A stretch of 64,000 nucleotides of DNA from Alcanivorax sp. REN37 (GCF_041102775.1 NZ_JBGCUO010000002.1:62001-126000); one strand, 5' to 3'; counted from the first letter of the stretch, positions 43,168 through 53,420 are shown. Numbers and translations: made by a program. Notes: generated by a model from the sequence alone, not told the origin.

Positions 43168-44598
43168 GTGTCTGGAGACCTGTTTCTTTATCAGCGCATC
43201 AGTCGCCGACTGCTGGAGCAAATCCATTCCGGAGCCTGGGCGGTGGGAGATCGGCTGCCGTCGGTGCGTCATCTGAGCAAGCTGTTTGGCGTCAGCGTCA
43301 ACACCGTGATGCAGTGCTACCGCCAGCTGGAGGCGGATGGGTATTTGGAGATCCGGCCCCAGTCAGGGGTGTTCGTGCGTAGGGCGGATGCGGACGGCAT
43401 GCCGTCACCGGAGGACAGTCGTTACCCATTGCTGCCGGTAGAAGTGTCGCTCAGTGAACAGGTATTGCGTTACATGGCGCTGCATGCGCGCAATGACGTG
43501 GTACGGCTTGGTATCGCTTTACCCGGTGCAGAGGTGTTACCGGTGGCGCGGGTGATGTCGGTGCTGCGGGACGTCACCCGGCGGCAACCGTTGGAAGCTT
43601 GGGACTACTTGCATCCCAATGTGCACAACCCGCTCAGCCACCAGTTGGCGCGGCGTAGTCTTGCGTTTGAGCAGCCTTACGCAGCGGACGACATCATCAT
43701 CACCAATGGTTGTATGGAGGCGCTGACACTGGCGCTGCGCAGCGTCAGCAAGCCCGGCGATGCAATAGCCGTGGAGTCGCCCACTTATTATGGGACTTTG
43801 CTGCTACTGGAAGCCCATCAGCGGCGGGTGGTGGAAGTGCCAGCCCATCCTGAGGACGGCATCAGCCTCAGCGCTTTGGAGCAGGTGTTTCAGCAAAAAC
43901 GGGTAGCAGCCTGCATGGTGGCCACCAATGCGCAGAACCCGCTCGGCTTCACCATGTCGGCGGCACGTAAGCAGGCATTGGTGGCGCTGTCGGCGCGCTA
44001 TGGTGTGCCGTTGATCGAAAATGATGTATGGGGCGACACCGTGTTCAACGAGGGCGACGGTGTGCCGGCCAAAGCCTGGGATAGCGAGGGCCTGGTGCTG
44101 TACTGCAATTCATTTTCTAAGACATTGATGCCGGGATTGCGGCTAGGGTGGGCAGTGGGAGGGCGTTTCCACCGTCGCCTGCTGGAACTGAAGCAACTCA
44201 GTACCATTACCTCCCCTTCCCTGTCGCAGCTGGCCATGGGGCGGATGCTGGAAAGCGGAGCTTACAGCCAGCACCTCCGTGAGCTGCGTTCTGCCTTGCG
44301 CAGCCAAGTGGTCGCGATGACGGCATTGATCGCCGCGGCATTCCCTGCTGGCACCCACATTTCCCGACCCAGTGGCGGCTGCGTGTTGTGGCTGCGGCTG
44401 CCGCCTGGGGTAGATGGCGACACGCTGTTCTTGGAGGCGGAGCGCGCCGGCATTCATGTTTTCCCCGGCGCGGTGTTTTCTGCCATGGCGGACTATCGGA
44501 ATTATTTGCGCATCAATGCCGGCAATCCGGTCAGTGACAGCGTGCGGGCGGCGGTGGTCCAGCTCGGTCATCTGGCGACCGAGCTGGCCAAGGGGTGA
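43168..44598 (+). CDS. MocR/PdxR-type GntR regulator with aminotransferase domain
   Basis: 476 residues. The N-terminal GntR winged helix covers about 5-75 ('YQRISRRLLEQIHSG', 'RLPSVRHLSKLFGVSVNTVM', 'GYLEIRPQSGVFV'). A fold-type I aminotransferase domain follows, with the PLP lysine in 'NSFSKTLMPGLRLGW' and 'TNAQNPLGF'. Such proteins sense PLP, GABA, taurine or other amines. The GTG at 43168 has AAGGGAG 5 nt upstream; an open frame upstream is not preferred. It follows the monooxygenase gene by 288 bases on the same strand and may regulate it (inference). Confidence 0.88.
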   Translation: MSGDLFLYQRISRRLLEQIHSGAWAVGDRLPSVRHLSKLFGVSVNTVMQCYRQLEADGYLEIRPQSGVFVRRADADGMPSPEDSRYPLLPVEVSLSEQVLRYMALHARNDVVRLGIALPGAEVLPVARVMSVLRDVTRRQPLEAWDYLHPNVHNPLSHQLARRSLAFEQPYAADDIIITNGCMEALTLALRSVSKPGDAIAVESPTYYGTLLLLEAHQRRVVEVPAHPEDGISLSALEQVFQQKRVAACMVATNAQNPLGFTMSAARKQALVALSARYGVPLIENDVWGDTVFNEGDGVPAKAWDSEGLVLYCNSFSKTLMPGLRLGWAVGGRFHRRLLELKQLSTITSPSLSQLAMGRMLESGAYSQHLRELRSALRSQVVAMTALIAAAFPAGTHISRPSGGCVLWLRLPPGVDGDTLFLEAERAGIHVFPGAVFSAMADYRNYLRINAGNPVSDSVRAAVVQLGHLATELAKG

Positions 44599-44604
44599 AG
44601 CGCG

Positions 44605-46776
44605 TTATTGTCGCGTCAGTCCGGTGTGGTCGTAACTGCGGCAGATGTCGTCGCCACAGACATCAATGACCATGCTGTCGGGCTGTAGGAAGGCACTTTT
44701 TTGAGCTTGCGCCGCCGGCGTTCGGCGTGGGCTCTCGTGGGGGTCAAGACCATATCCCGTGGCCTGGGTGGGGCCGATGTTGCCGTGCGGCGGCAGCGCA
44801 TTGCCACGCTGGCCATCATGAGCGCCGGAGTCCCAGACCGTGAATCCATGTCCCGCATGGGGGTAGTTAAGATCGTCAATCTGGAAATAGCGATTGCGGT
44901 CAGGATGGTCGCCTAGCCGGCGAGTGGGCTCGTGTAATGGCGCTCCAATAGTGCGTGCCATGATTTCTGCGCTCCATTGGGTCACCAAGTGATCACCCAG
45001 CGCGCCTTGCAGCAGCAGCCGTTTGTCGGCGCGGGTATTGGGCAGCGGGTGGCCGGCGAAGTGGCTCAGGTAGCCGTTGTTTTCGGCGCGGTCCCACAGC
45101 ATCTGCATCAGCGCAAACACTAGGCTCTGGTCCAGCGGGTCGGGATAGGCCGGATATAGCATGATGCCAAACCGTTCGGCGAAGGGGCCGAAGCGCTGCA
45201 ACAGCAGGCTGTAGTTGGCGCCGGGCACACCCAGAACCCCTTTGTGGATGTTCGGCGCCGTGGCGACCAGTGCCCCGCCGACAATGCCGCCTTGGCTGTT
45301 GCCGTCGAAGTACACCTCATCCAGATCAGTGCGGAAGATAATATTGCCTTGGTGCTGGAACGCCGGATGTGATGCAAAGCCCTGCGGATGGCGCAGTAGC
45401 TCGGCAAGGAACATAAAGTTAAGAATCCCCTGCTGGCTGCGGTCGTTCATCATCGGCAGGTTGCTGATATCTGCTAGCACGCTGGGGACAACACCGCTTT
45501 CCACATCGAAGCGCGACATGCCAATCCAGTCAGTGGCGCAGTACAGCATGTTGTGATCGTAGGCCATCTCCCACAGCGCATTGCTGCGGAACTCGCCGCC
45601 CGGTCCTTCGCCAAACAAGCCGTGACCGTAGACCGCCGGTCGCGCCGGATGGGTCTGGCTGCTGGGGTCATCGAAGTTCGCCACCGTAGCTTCTGACACT
45701 TGGCAGCGGAAACGCGCTGAAATCTGATCACTGTCCGGATTCACCTGTGGCAACGCATCAATGTCCGTGCTGCCGTAATGGAAGCGGCCGCCCGGTGCGC
45801 CGCCCGGGCTGGTGAGGTAGTTCGGCACTTGGAACGTGCCGACGATTCCGCGGCTAAAGGAGCCGCGCTTCTGGCCGTCTATTTCCTCACTCACGCTGGT
45901 AACGGTAAACACCGGCGCATTGCCGCCCAAGCGTGCAAAGGCGTCGTCACGGATGTGCAGCAAGCGGCCGGTGATGTTGGCTTGGCTGGCGACGGTGAAA
46001 TCCCAAGCCAGCACCAGCGACTCCCGTGCAATGCCGTGACGCTGCAGGCGTGCAAACAGCTCTTCCATGGCCGGACGGCGCTGTTCGTAGATCGGTTCGC
46101 CAGTGCGCAGTCGGTCGCGGTAGGCGCGGAACAGTGCTGAGGGAGCCATCAACTCGCCATCCTTATCGCGCAGGTTGCGTAGCGCGACGATGTAGCGATG
46201 GCCTTCTTTAAAGTTGCGGGCCGGCCGGATCATCAATGATTGCCGTTGGGGATCATTGGCGGTGGCGTCAAGCTCTGCCCAGACCAGCTGCCGCTCGCCG
46301 CTGTCGGCGTCGATCACGACGATAGGGGCGTCATCGGTGAGAGCGACGCTTAGATCGTCCAACGCCGGCGCGCCGCTTTGTACCAAGTCGATGCCGGGGA
46401 GATGCGCCAACAGCATGGCGCCGGGGGAGAAGCCGTCGTTGCGGTTCCACTCCTGTGGGGCCATTGGCGATGGGCTGGTGGGGAGCCCCGGAATGCCAGT
46501 GGGCTGCGCGACCGGCAGGGCCTCTGCATGCAGGTTCAGGCGCCGCCCGGTAGCGCTGTGAGCGTCGGCAACAGTGTAGTAGTCGTTGGGAAAAGGGTAG
46601 AGGCAGTGCCCGGTTTGGAGTGGGTCGCAGTATTGGGCTTGCGCCGGATCAAGCTCGGAAAGATCCACCTGCGCGCCGCGGGCGGGTGTCGAAGATGAGC
46701 CGCCGCACCCGGTTAGCAGCAGGCTGGTGGCCATGGTGCTGGCGACCGCCAGTGGCAAGAGACGGAATCTAGACAT
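44605..46776 (-). CDS. Large alpha/beta-hydrolase-like lipoprotein
   Basis: 723 residues. A signal peptide ends in LTGC (Cys24), followed by a GGSSST linker. The N-terminal part has 'CLYPFPNDYYTVADAHSATG' near 58; the C-terminal part carries a nucleophile elbow FDGNSQGGIVGG (Ser494) and a late 'PHAGHGFTVWDSG' that may give the catalytic His. This suggests an esterase/lipase-type alpha/beta hydrolase on the cell surface, but I do not recognise the family and the substrate is unknown. It is divergent from a second large lipoprotein hydrolase at 47162 and only 6 bases from the end of the MocR gene. Confidence 0.75.
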   Translation of the reverse strand: MSRFRLLPLAVASTMATSLLLTGCGGSSSTPARGAQVDLSELDPAQAQYCDPLQTGHCLYPFPNDYYTVADAHSATGRRLNLHAEALPVAQPTGIPGLPTSPSPMAPQEWNRNDGFSPGAMLLAHLPGIDLVQSGAPALDDLSVALTDDAPIVVIDADSGERQLVWAELDATANDPQRQSLMIRPARNFKEGHRYIVALRNLRDKDGELMAPSALFRAYRDRLRTGEPIYEQRRPAMEELFARLQRHGIARESLVLAWDFTVASQANITGRLLHIRDDAFARLGGNAPVFTVTSVSEEIDGQKRGSFSRGIVGTFQVPNYLTSPGGAPGGRFHYGSTDIDALPQVNPDSDQISARFRCQVSEATVANFDDPSSQTHPARPAVYGHGLFGEGPGGEFRSNALWEMAYDHNMLYCATDWIGMSRFDVESGVVPSVLADISNLPMMNDRSQQGILNFMFLAELLRHPQGFASHPAFQHQGNIIFRTDLDEVYFDGNSQGGIVGGALVATAPNIHKGVLGVPGANYSLLLQRFGPFAERFGIMLYPAYPDPLDQSLVFALMQMLWDRAENNGYLSHFAGHPLPNTRADKRLLLQGALGDHLVTQWSAEIMARTIGAPLHEPTRRLGDHPDRNRYFQIDDLNYPHAGHGFTVWDSGAHDGQRGNALPPHGNIGPTQATGYGLDPHESPRRTPAAQAQKSAFLQPDSMVIDVCGDDICRSYDHTGLTRQ

Positions 46777-47161
46777 AGTGACTGTACTCCCAAAGCAGTC
46801 CGGCCGGTTCGGGGCCGCTGTTGTTGTTCTGATTCTGCAGCGCCAGTCTAGTCAGCTAACGCCAGCAGCTGACAGGTACAGTTGGCCAGGAAAGTGCCGA
46901 TACAGTTCTTTTCAGTCCGTCTGCTATTGCCAAATGTGCACTTGGATGGGTCAGGAAAAAGCGACTTTTAAATGCTGTACATACAGCCGTAGTTTCGAAA
47001 ATTCACGTTGCCTGTTTCGTTAAGTAACCATTCTTTGGTGCCGACAAACTGTTCCAGAATATTGCTGCAATCTGTGCCTGTTTCGCTCTCTACTGCCAGC
47101 CTATCGTTTTAAGAAAAAAGGCAAGCATTGCCGCATAACAACAATTATGAGGAGAGCGAGC
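46777..47161. other. Divergent intergenic region between two lipoprotein hydrolase genes (385 bases)
   Basis: No gene is supported. It is more A+T-rich than its surroundings, and a short palindrome GCTGTA-CA-TACAGC lies at 46974-46987. The 47162 gene is preceded by ATAACAACAATT and AGGAGA, a leader style also seen before the MocR and BASS genes. Promoters are probably here for both genes, but none stands out clearly. Confidence 0.6.
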
Positions 47162-49528
47162 ATGAGGTTATCCATTGGCGCGAAACTGCTGTTGGCAGCG
47201 GGTTTTCTGATCTTGGCGGGGTGCGGCAGTTCGTCGGACTCTGCCCGCCGGCCCCCACCCGCGTTGCAACTGGAGGTGGTGTCTAGCGCACCGGAGTGGG
47301 TCAGTGGCGGCGACGTGCGCATCGCCCTAGAAGGCGATGCGGCGCTGCTCGACCAAGTGAGCTTGAAGCTGAACGGCGAGCAAGCGGTGGCGCGCTGGCA
47401 GACCGACAGTGGCGGCCGACGTGAAGGCCTGGTGGAGGGGCTTGTGATTGGCGACAACCTGCTGCACGTAGAGCACCCTCGCCATGGTGTTTTGGCATCC
47501 ACAGTATTGGTCAACCACCCGATTACAGGGCCGATGTTTTCCGGTCCGCAGCAGCAACCGTTTGTGTGCATGACGGTGCATGAGCTGGGCCGCCAACCGC
47601 TGGTCGATGAGGGGGTCAGCGAAGGCTTTCCGGTCGAGGACGAAGCCGGAAATGTGGTCGGCTACAGTCGCAACTGCTCGATCGAGCCGTTCACCGAATA
47701 TTGGTACCGCACCACCGCTAATAGCTATGCCAAGCTGCCGGCCGACGGTTCACGACCGGCTGACTTAGCGACCACCGAGCTGCTCGACGGTACCGTGGTT
47801 GATTTTGTAGTGCGGTGGGAGCGCGGCACCATCAACCGCTTCATTTACAGCTATGCCATGTTGACCACGCTGGAGCAGGCGCGCGAGCGGCCCGAGGCGT
47901 TGGACACTGATCTGTGGAACGGGCGTCTGCTGTATCGTTTCCAGGGCGGTGTCGGAGTGGGCCACAGCCAAGGCCGCTTGGACTACAACCGCCGTGCTCT
48001 ACACCCGGAAGTGTTGGGGCTTGGTTATGCCATCGCCTACTCCACTGGCAATCGCACTGGCGAACATTACAACCTTGAGCTGGGGGGTGAGACCGCCTTG
48101 ATGGTGAAGGAGCACTTCATCAAGCGCTACGGCAAGCCGCTCTACACGGTGGGCTTGGGGGAATCTGGCGGGGGTATTCAGCAATACATTTATGCGCAGA
48201 ACTTTCCTGGGCTGATTGATGCTGGCGTGCCGGTTCAGGCGTACACCGACATGGTGACCCAGACTATTCACATTGGTGATTGCGAGTTGCTGGAGCATTA
48301 CATGGATTACACCGATGCGGACAACAGCAAGTGGCACCACACACCCAACCGCTCGCTGCTGGTGGGGTTACATGCTACCGACAATGTTCCCGACCCGATG
48401 GCCGCGGCCAAACAAATGCTCAATCAGCTGACCGGCAGCAATTACGGCATTGCGCCGGGTTCCACCGAGTGCATTGAATCCTGGCGCGGGCTGACGCCAC
48501 TGGCGTTGAACCCGCTGTTTGGCTCGGTGCGTGAGCAGCAGAAAATGCACCCGCCCGGGATCATGGACAGCGTGCGCTGGGGCCATACGGAAGACTTGAT
48601 CAATATCTACGGCGTTGACGGCAGTGGTCATGCGCGTTCGTTGTTCGATAACGTCGGCGTGCAGTATGGCCTGCAATCGTTTCTGGCCGGACACATCACT
48701 GCAGACGAGTTCCTAGACCTCAATGCGCGCGTGGGTGGCTGGAAACACCCTGCAGAAATGGTCCAAGAAGGCTTTCCCTTCATCAACAGCAGCATCAGCT
48801 ATCTGCAGCAGAATCCGGATGATTTCGATCCCTGGAGTCGTCGCAACATGAACTTGAGTGCTGATGGGGGCATTACTCCCGCCCCCCGTACCGAGGGCGA
48901 CCTGCTTGCCATGAACGCCGCTTATCAGTCGGGCCAGGTGTTCCGGGGTGAGGCAGAGATTCCGCTGATCGATTGGCGCCCGTATCTGGAAGAGGTGCTC
49001 GACATGCACAACGTGCACCAGTCATTTGCGTTGCGTCAGCGCATGCTCGACGGCGTCGGTCACCATGACAACCAGATCATTTGGTTTACCGATGCGCGCG
49101 GTACCGAGGACAACGCGTTTGACCAAACGCCGATGGCGTTGGCGGTGATTGACGAGTGGATGGATAACATTCGCCGGCATCCGCAGCGCAGCATCAGTGA
49201 CAACAAGCCGGCCTCGGCGCAGGACAGTTGTTTTGACAGCGCTGGCCAGCTGATCGCAGCCGGAGAGCAGGTATGGAATGGCGTGCTCGACAGTCACGAA
49301 GAAGGGGCGTGCACCGCGGTATTCCCGCTGTACACCACTTCGCGCATGGTGGCCGGAGCGCCGATTCAGGGCAATTACTTCAAGTGTGCGTTGAAGCCGG
49401 TGGAGGTGGCTTTGGCTGACGGTACCTATGGCGATTGGCAGCCTGACGGCGCGCAGATGGCTCGGCTGAAGCAGATCTTTGCCGACGGCGTCTGTGACTA
49501 CAGCAAGCCGGACCAAGGGCGGCCCTGA
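47162..49528 (+). CDS. DUF6351-type exported alpha/beta hydrolase lipoprotein
   Basis: 788 residues. The signal ends in LAGC (Cys21), then GSSSD. The sequence resembles the DUF6351 family as I remember it ('VNHPITGPMFSGPQQQPFVC', 'ELGRQPLVDEG'). The nucleophile elbow is GLGESGGGIQQYIY, near residue 340. Paired cysteines occur through the body (for example GDCELLEHY, TECIESW, DSCFDS, EGACTAVF). It is a secreted esterase or polyester hydrolase candidate, with no demonstrated substrate. ATG at 47162 has AGGAGA 6 nt upstream; an in-frame ATG at 47147 is less likely. It is divergent from the 44605 lipoprotein. Confidence 0.8.
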   Translation: MRLSIGAKLLLAAGFLILAGCGSSSDSARRPPPALQLEVVSSAPEWVSGGDVRIALEGDAALLDQVSLKLNGEQAVARWQTDSGGRREGLVEGLVIGDNLLHVEHPRHGVLASTVLVNHPITGPMFSGPQQQPFVCMTVHELGRQPLVDEGVSEGFPVEDEAGNVVGYSRNCSIEPFTEYWYRTTANSYAKLPADGSRPADLATTELLDGTVVDFVVRWERGTINRFIYSYAMLTTLEQARERPEALDTDLWNGRLLYRFQGGVGVGHSQGRLDYNRRALHPEVLGLGYAIAYSTGNRTGEHYNLELGGETALMVKEHFIKRYGKPLYTVGLGESGGGIQQYIYAQNFPGLIDAGVPVQAYTDMVTQTIHIGDCELLEHYMDYTDADNSKWHHTPNRSLLVGLHATDNVPDPMAAAKQMLNQLTGSNYGIAPGSTECIESWRGLTPLALNPLFGSVREQQKMHPPGIMDSVRWGHTEDLINIYGVDGSGHARSLFDNVGVQYGLQSFLAGHITADEFLDLNARVGGWKHPAEMVQEGFPFINSSISYLQQNPDDFDPWSRRNMNLSADGGITPAPRTEGDLLAMNAAYQSGQVFRGEAEIPLIDWRPYLEEVLDMHNVHQSFALRQRMLDGVGHHDNQIIWFTDARGTEDNAFDQTPMALAVIDEWMDNIRRHPQRSISDNKPASAQDSCFDSAGQLIAAGEQVWNGVLDSHEEGACTAVFPLYTTSRMVAGAPIQGNYFKCALKPVEVALADGTYGDWQPDGAQMARLKQIFADGVCDYSKPDQGRP

Positions 49529-49581
49529 TCGCGGCAGGAGTGGGAGCGCAATCCTGCGCCACCGCCATGAAATCCAGACAC

Positions 49582-49611
49582 AAAAAAGCCCAGACAATGC
49601 TGGGCTTTTTT
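49582..49611 (+). terminator. Terminator after the DUF6351 gene
   Basis: AAAAAAGCCCAG, a 6-nt loop and CTGGGCTTTTTT: a 12-bp stem ending in a T-tract. It also works as an A/T-flanked terminator for the opposite strand, where tRNA-Phe is transcribed towards it. Confidence 0.88.
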
Positions 49612-49636
49612 GCTGACCGTTGAAGCAGGTCGTATG

Positions 49637-49712
49637 TGGTGCCCGGAGGCGGAATCGAACCACCGACACGGGGATTTTCAATCCCCTGCTCTACCAACTG
49701 AGCTATCCGGGC
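49637..49712 (-). tRNA. tRNA-Phe (GAA)
   Basis: A 76-nt cloverleaf on the minus strand: acceptor GCCCGGA pairs with TCCGGGC, D-arm with GCTCAGTTGGTAGAGC, anticodon stem GGGGA-TTGAAAA-TCCCC giving GAA, T-arm with GGTTCGATTCC, and an encoded CCA end. Confidence 0.97.
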
Positions 49713-49767
49713 GAGAAGAGGGCGCTATTAAAGCCGCTCATTGTGCCGTCGTCAAGGCACCCGGCGA

Positions 49768-50040
49768 TCAAGATGAGGGCGGTACGTAACCTTCTGCGCG
49801 ATCGTAGGGTTCGTTGTTCAGAAAGTGCTCGCGTTGCACGTCCAGGTAGCTGCGTGTGTTGGGGTCCATCACGTTCAGGTGTTTCTCATTGATCAGCCGG
49901 GTCTGCTCGGCCAGCCATTCCTGCCATGCTTTTAGCGATACCTCGGCAAACAGTTTTTCTCCCTGCGCACCAGGGAACGGTGGCCGCGGCAGGCCTTCGA
50001 GTTGTTGCTGGTATTTGCGGCAGAACACGGTACGGCTCAT
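49768..50040 (-). CDS. yggX: Probable Fe(2+)-trafficking protein YggX
   Basis: 90 residues, the standard length. It starts with the conserved MSRTVFCRKY (Cys7) and continues 'LPRPPFPGAQGEKLF', 'WQEWLAEQTRLINEKHLN' and 'YVPPS'. It protects iron-sulfur enzymes from oxidation; MutY, encoded just upstream, is such an enzyme. It follows mutY by 32 bases. GAGGAG is before the ATG. Confidence 0.96.
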   Translation of the reverse strand: MSRTVFCRKYQQQLEGLPRPPFPGAQGEKLFAEVSLKAWQEWLAEQTRLINEKHLNVMDPNTRSYLDVQREHFLNNEPYDRAEGYVPPSS

Positions 50041-50071
50041 GGAAACTCCTCGCAGTCAGGGAAGCCGGCGC

Positions 50072-50080
50072 ACTATAGCA
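50072..50080 (-). promoter_or_regulatory. Extended -10 promoter for yggX, overlapping the mutY stop
   Basis: The minus strand reads TGC-TATAGT directly at the mutY stop codon, 32 bases before the yggX ATG. Confidence 0.4.
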
Positions 50081-51143
50081 TGCGTGGCGTGTGCGGCTGG
50101 CCGAGGCCTGCCAGCAGTTTCGACATCGGTGCCGCCAGTCCCAGTGCGCCGGGATCGGTTGGGTCCACCCAGCGGTGATCGGCGCCGGCGTCGAGGTGGC
50201 CGGTGACCGGCAGCACCACCGGCGTGATGTCGAGATGGAAATGGCTGAAGGTGTGGCGAAAGCCATCCAAAGCGGCGGCGATACCCGGCGTCAGCCCCAG
50301 CGAGGTGGCCAATTCAGCGGCCTGTTCCGGGGTGGCCACTTCCGGGAAACACCAGAGTCCGCCCCAGATGCCGGACGGTGGTCGCTGCACCAACAGCACC
50401 TGTTGTTGCTGTTGCAGCATCACGAGTGTGGTCTGGCGCACTGGCAGTGTTTTGCGCGGTTTCGGCGTCGGGTACTGTTCTGGCCGGCCACCGGCGTGGG
50501 CGCGGCAATGCGCCACCACCGGGCAGCGTGGGCAATCCGGACGCCGGCTGGTGCACAGCGTGGCGCCCAGATCCATCATCACTTGGGTGTAAGCGCCGAC
50601 CCGCTCGCTCGGTGTCAGCAGCTCAGCGACTTGCCATAGCTGCTGTTCCACCGCGCGCGTACCGGGCCAGCCGTCTATGGCGCACAGCCGGGTGAGCACC
50701 CGTTTGACGTTGCCATCTAGGATCGGCGCACGAACGCCCATCGATAGGCTGACAATGGCACCGGCGGTGGAGCGGCCGATGCCGGACAGCTGCATCAAGC
50801 CTTCCACCGTGTCGGGAAACTCGCCGCCGAACTCGGTCACCACTTGCTGGGCCGCTCGGTGCAGGTTGCGAGCGCGGGCGTAATAGCCGAGCCCGGTCCA
50901 CAGGTGCAGCACCTCGTCCAGCGGCGCCGCCGCCAGCGATTGCACCTCTGGGAAGCGCGCCATGAAACGTTCGAAATAGGGAATGACGGTGGCTACCTGG
51001 GTCTGCTGGAGCATGATCTCCGAAATCCAGACCCGGTAGGGCGTCACCGCCTGTTGCCACGGCAGCTCGGTGCGGCCGTGCTGGTCATACCAATCCAGCA
51101 CGGCGCGTTGGAAGCTGGCCGGTGCCAGCGGCAACAGGGTCAT
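50073..51143 (-). CDS. mutY: A/G-specific adenine glycosylase
   Basis: Removes adenine mispaired with 8-oxoguanine. 356 residues. Catalytic Glu42 is in [12 protein letters not shown], the HhH motif is [12 protein letters not shown] with Asp in '[12 protein letters not shown]', and the [4Fe-4S] cluster is '[17 protein letters not shown]'. A C-terminal Nudix-like domain recognises 8-oxoG ('[15 protein letters not shown]'). Its start overlaps the asmA stop (ATGA). The asmA-mutY-yggX order is that of Pseudomonas. Confidence 0.96.
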   Translation of the reverse strand: MTLLPLAPASFQRAVLDWYDQHGRTELPWQQAVTPYRVWISEIMLQQTQVATVIPYFERFMARFPEVQSLAAAPLDEVLHLWTGLGYYARARNLHRAAQQVVTEFGGEFPDTVEGLMQLSGIGRSTAGAIVSLSMGVRAPILDGNVKRVLTRLCAIDGWPGTRAVEQQLWQVAELLTPSERVGAYTQVMMDLGATLCTSRRPDCPRCPVVAHCRAHAGGRPEQYPTPKPRKTLPVRQTTLVMLQQQQQVLLVQRPPSGIWGGLWCFPEVATPEQAAELATSLGLTPGIAAALDGFRHTFSHFHLDITPVVLPVTGHLDAGADHRWVDPTDPGALGLAAPMSKLLAGLGQPHTPRML

Positions 51144-53374
51144 CGGCGCAGCAGGCCTTCCAGAGCGCCGCGTGCCTTGTCGCGGATCTGCTCCTCGGCT
51201 TTTTCTTTCTCTTCATCGAGGCGTTCTTGGACGCGGGCTTTCTCCTCGTCCAGACGCTCCTGCACCTGCTCGCGATCCAACGGGATGTCGACGCCGAGTT
51301 TGTCCTGGGCGAGCCGGGCCACCAGTTCTTTACCGGCATCCTGGAAAGCGTCGGCACGCGGCAGGCACCAGCGCGCCGGGCTGCCGGCAAGGTTGCCGGA
51401 GCAGTGCAGCGGCCAAGCGCGCTCGGCAATGCGCGGGTCGCTGCTCAGGCCCGGTGCTTTCATCGACAGGTTCAGGTCGAAGTCGCTGCTGAGCAGGTTG
51501 AGCGAGCCTTTGCCGTCGATGGAGGCGCCACGGTCGAGCTTGGCGGCGAAGCTGTCGAGGTGGGCGACGGTGTTTTCCAGCCGTGCCACGGTGCGCAGAT
51601 CAAGGATCTTAGTGTCTTCGCTCAGTTCGCGCGGCAGTCGGCCGCTTTCCAGGTTCGGCACCAGCGCGGCCAGCGGTTGGAACTTGCCGAGCATGTCGTT
51701 GAGGCCGCCGATCAGCTCGTTATGCAAGTTGAGGCCGCGCACGATGCCGTCCAGCAGGCCGAAGTCGATCTTGCCTTTGGCGTTCTCGAACAGCGCTTTT
51801 TCACTGTTGCCGCGCGAGTTCATGGACAACGACAGGTTGGTAACGCCGGTGAACAGATCGCGGTTGAGCGCCGCTTTCACTAGCGGTTGCAGCTGCACGT
51901 TGCGCACGTTGGCATCCAGTTGCAGGGTCGGATTGGCGCTGCGGGCGTCGAGCTGAGCCTTGGCATCAAAGCCGCCATCGAGCGTCTTGCCGTCGGCACG
52001 GGTCAGGCGCAGCAGACCGTCGCGCGCGGACAGACCGAGGTGGATGTCATTGAACGCCAAGCCCTCGAGGGTGGCTTGGCCGATGGTAAAGGTGCCGTCC
52101 ACGTTCAGTTCGCGCAGGTCGTCCAGCGGCAGCAGCGGCTCTTCGGACAGCACCAGCGGTGCGGCAGTGCTGTCGCTGTCGGCGGCGGCAGTGTCGGTGT
52201 TGGTGTCCTCGGCCGGCGGCAGGTAATGGTCCAGCGCGATGCGGTCCAGCGCCAGATTGAACACCAGCGCCAGGCTGTCGAGATCGGCCACGCCGGCCTT
52301 GCCGGAAACGGTGCTGTCATCGAAGGTCAGCGTCATCGGGTCCAGCATCAAGCTATTGGCCGGGCCGTTAAGGGTGCCGCTGAAGGCGACTTTCGACAGC
52401 GCATCTTTGCGCGCCATGTCCAGCGTGGCTTCACCCAGTGCTTGCAGCACCTTGTTGGCGTCAAACGGCGCGGTGTCGAGCTGGCCGGCAAAGCGCATCT
52501 TGTCGGACAGGCCGGTGAGGGTGATGCCGCCTTGGGTGCGGGTGCCGAGCGCTTCCAGCACCAAGTCGGTGACGGTCACTTGATCGTTGCCGAGGTCGGC
52601 GTCGACGGCGCCGCTTACGCTGACATCCAGCGGCTTGGCGGTGACACCCGCTACGCGGGTGCGCAGTTTCAGGTTGCTGGCGCGATAGCGCTCGGCTTCC
52701 AGATCCAGCTGCACGGTGGTGGCCAGGTCCAGATCAATGCGCATGTCAGCTTGGTCTTGGTAGCGCAGCGAGGCGGTGACCGGGAAGGCGCCATCCAGAC
52801 TCACGTCTTCGGCAGCCACATTCAGATGCTCGACGGTGATGTCAGTGCCGTCGACGGTGTTGCGGTAGCGCAGCCGGCTGTCGCTCAGCGTGACCGACGG
52901 AATCGTGAGCGGAATATCGAGCGCGCTGCCGCTGTCATCGGCCGCAGGCTCTGCTTCGGTAGCCGGAGTCGCATCGCCGCTGGCGCCGATGCGTTCCCAG
53001 TTGCCGCCGTTGGCGCCCTCCACCAAGTCGATGGTCACGCCGGACAGGGTGATGGCGTCCATTTCCACGCGGCCGCGCAGCAGCGGCAGGATCGCTACCC
53101 CCAGTTTGGCGTCGTCCAGCGCGGCAAACAGCTCGCTGTCGTCGGCGATGCGTGCCTCAGTGCGGCCGATGGAGACGCCCAGCGAGGGCCACAGAGTCCA
53201 GCCCAAATCGCCTTGGATATCCAGGTTTAGGTCCGCGTGCTCACGGGCCAGTGCGGTGATCTGGGGCTTGAAGTCATTGGGGTCGATCACCCGGGTGATG
53301 ACGAACAGGGCGATGCCGACCACCACCACCAGGGCGATGAGGATGTACAGCAGAATGCGGGCAAAACGGGCCAT
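51140..53374 (-). CDS. asmA: AsmA family envelope protein
   Basis: 744 residues. N-terminal membrane helix ([20 protein letters not shown]), then the AsmA domain starting '[20 protein letters not shown]' and '[19 protein letters not shown]'. A periplasmic beta-rich body runs to '[20 protein letters not shown]' and '[20 protein letters not shown]'. The charged C-terminal tail ([20 protein letters not shown]) is a coiled coil. Linked to outer-membrane lipid homeostasis. A second AsmA-like protein is at 24464. It precedes mutY in the operon. Confidence 0.93.
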   Translation of the reverse strand: MARFARILLYILIALVVVVGIALFVITRVIDPNDFKPQITALAREHADLNLDIQGDLGWTLWPSLGVSIGRTEARIADDSELFAALDDAKLGVAILPLLRGRVEMDAITLSGVTIDLVEGANGGNWERIGASGDATPATEAEPAADDSGSALDIPLTIPSVTLSDSRLRYRNTVDGTDITVEHLNVAAEDVSLDGAFPVTASLRYQDQADMRIDLDLATTVQLDLEAERYRASNLKLRTRVAGVTAKPLDVSVSGAVDADLGNDQVTVTDLVLEALGTRTQGGITLTGLSDKMRFAGQLDTAPFDANKVLQALGEATLDMARKDALSKVAFSGTLNGPANSLMLDPMTLTFDDSTVSGKAGVADLDSLALVFNLALDRIALDHYLPPAEDTNTDTAAADSDSTAAPLVLSEEPLLPLDDLRELNVDGTFTIGQATLEGLAFNDIHLGLSARDGLLRLTRADGKTLDGGFDAKAQLDARSANPTLQLDANVRNVQLQPLVKAALNRDLFTGVTNLSLSMNSRGNSEKALFENAKGKIDFGLLDGIVRGLNLHNELIGGLNDMLGKFQPLAALVPNLESGRLPRELSEDTKILDLRTVARLENTVAHLDSFAAKLDRGASIDGKGSLNLLSSDFDLNLSMKAPGLSSDPRIAERAWPLHCSGNLAGSPARWCLPRADAFQDAGKELVARLAQDKLGVDIPLDREQVQERLDEEKARVQERLDEEKEKAEEQIRDKARGALEGLLRR

Positions 53375-53411
53375 GAGGGCACTCCTTGCGCGGGGGAATG
53401 AGACGCAGCGC

Positions 53412-53420
53412 AGTATAACA
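53412..53420 (-). promoter_or_regulatory. Extended -10 promoter of the asmA-mutY operon
   Basis: The minus strand reads TGT-TATACT, 38 bases before the asmA ATG, in a context almost identical to the argH promoter. Confidence 0.5.

Noticed and set aside
46974..46987. LexA-type box GCTGTA-CA-TACAGC
   Set aside because: A gammaproteobacterial LexA box needs CTGT-N8-ACAG; here the spacing is N4 and the genes are not SOS genes.
49637..49712. tRNA-Phe as an integration site with an adjacent island
   Set aside because: No integrase and no repeated 3' end of the tRNA is seen; the neighbours on the right are the conserved yggX-mutY-asmA genes.
51887..53230. Long open frame antisense to asmA
   Set aside because: asmA is complete with a membrane helix and the AsmA domain; the other frame is Gly/Gln-rich filler.
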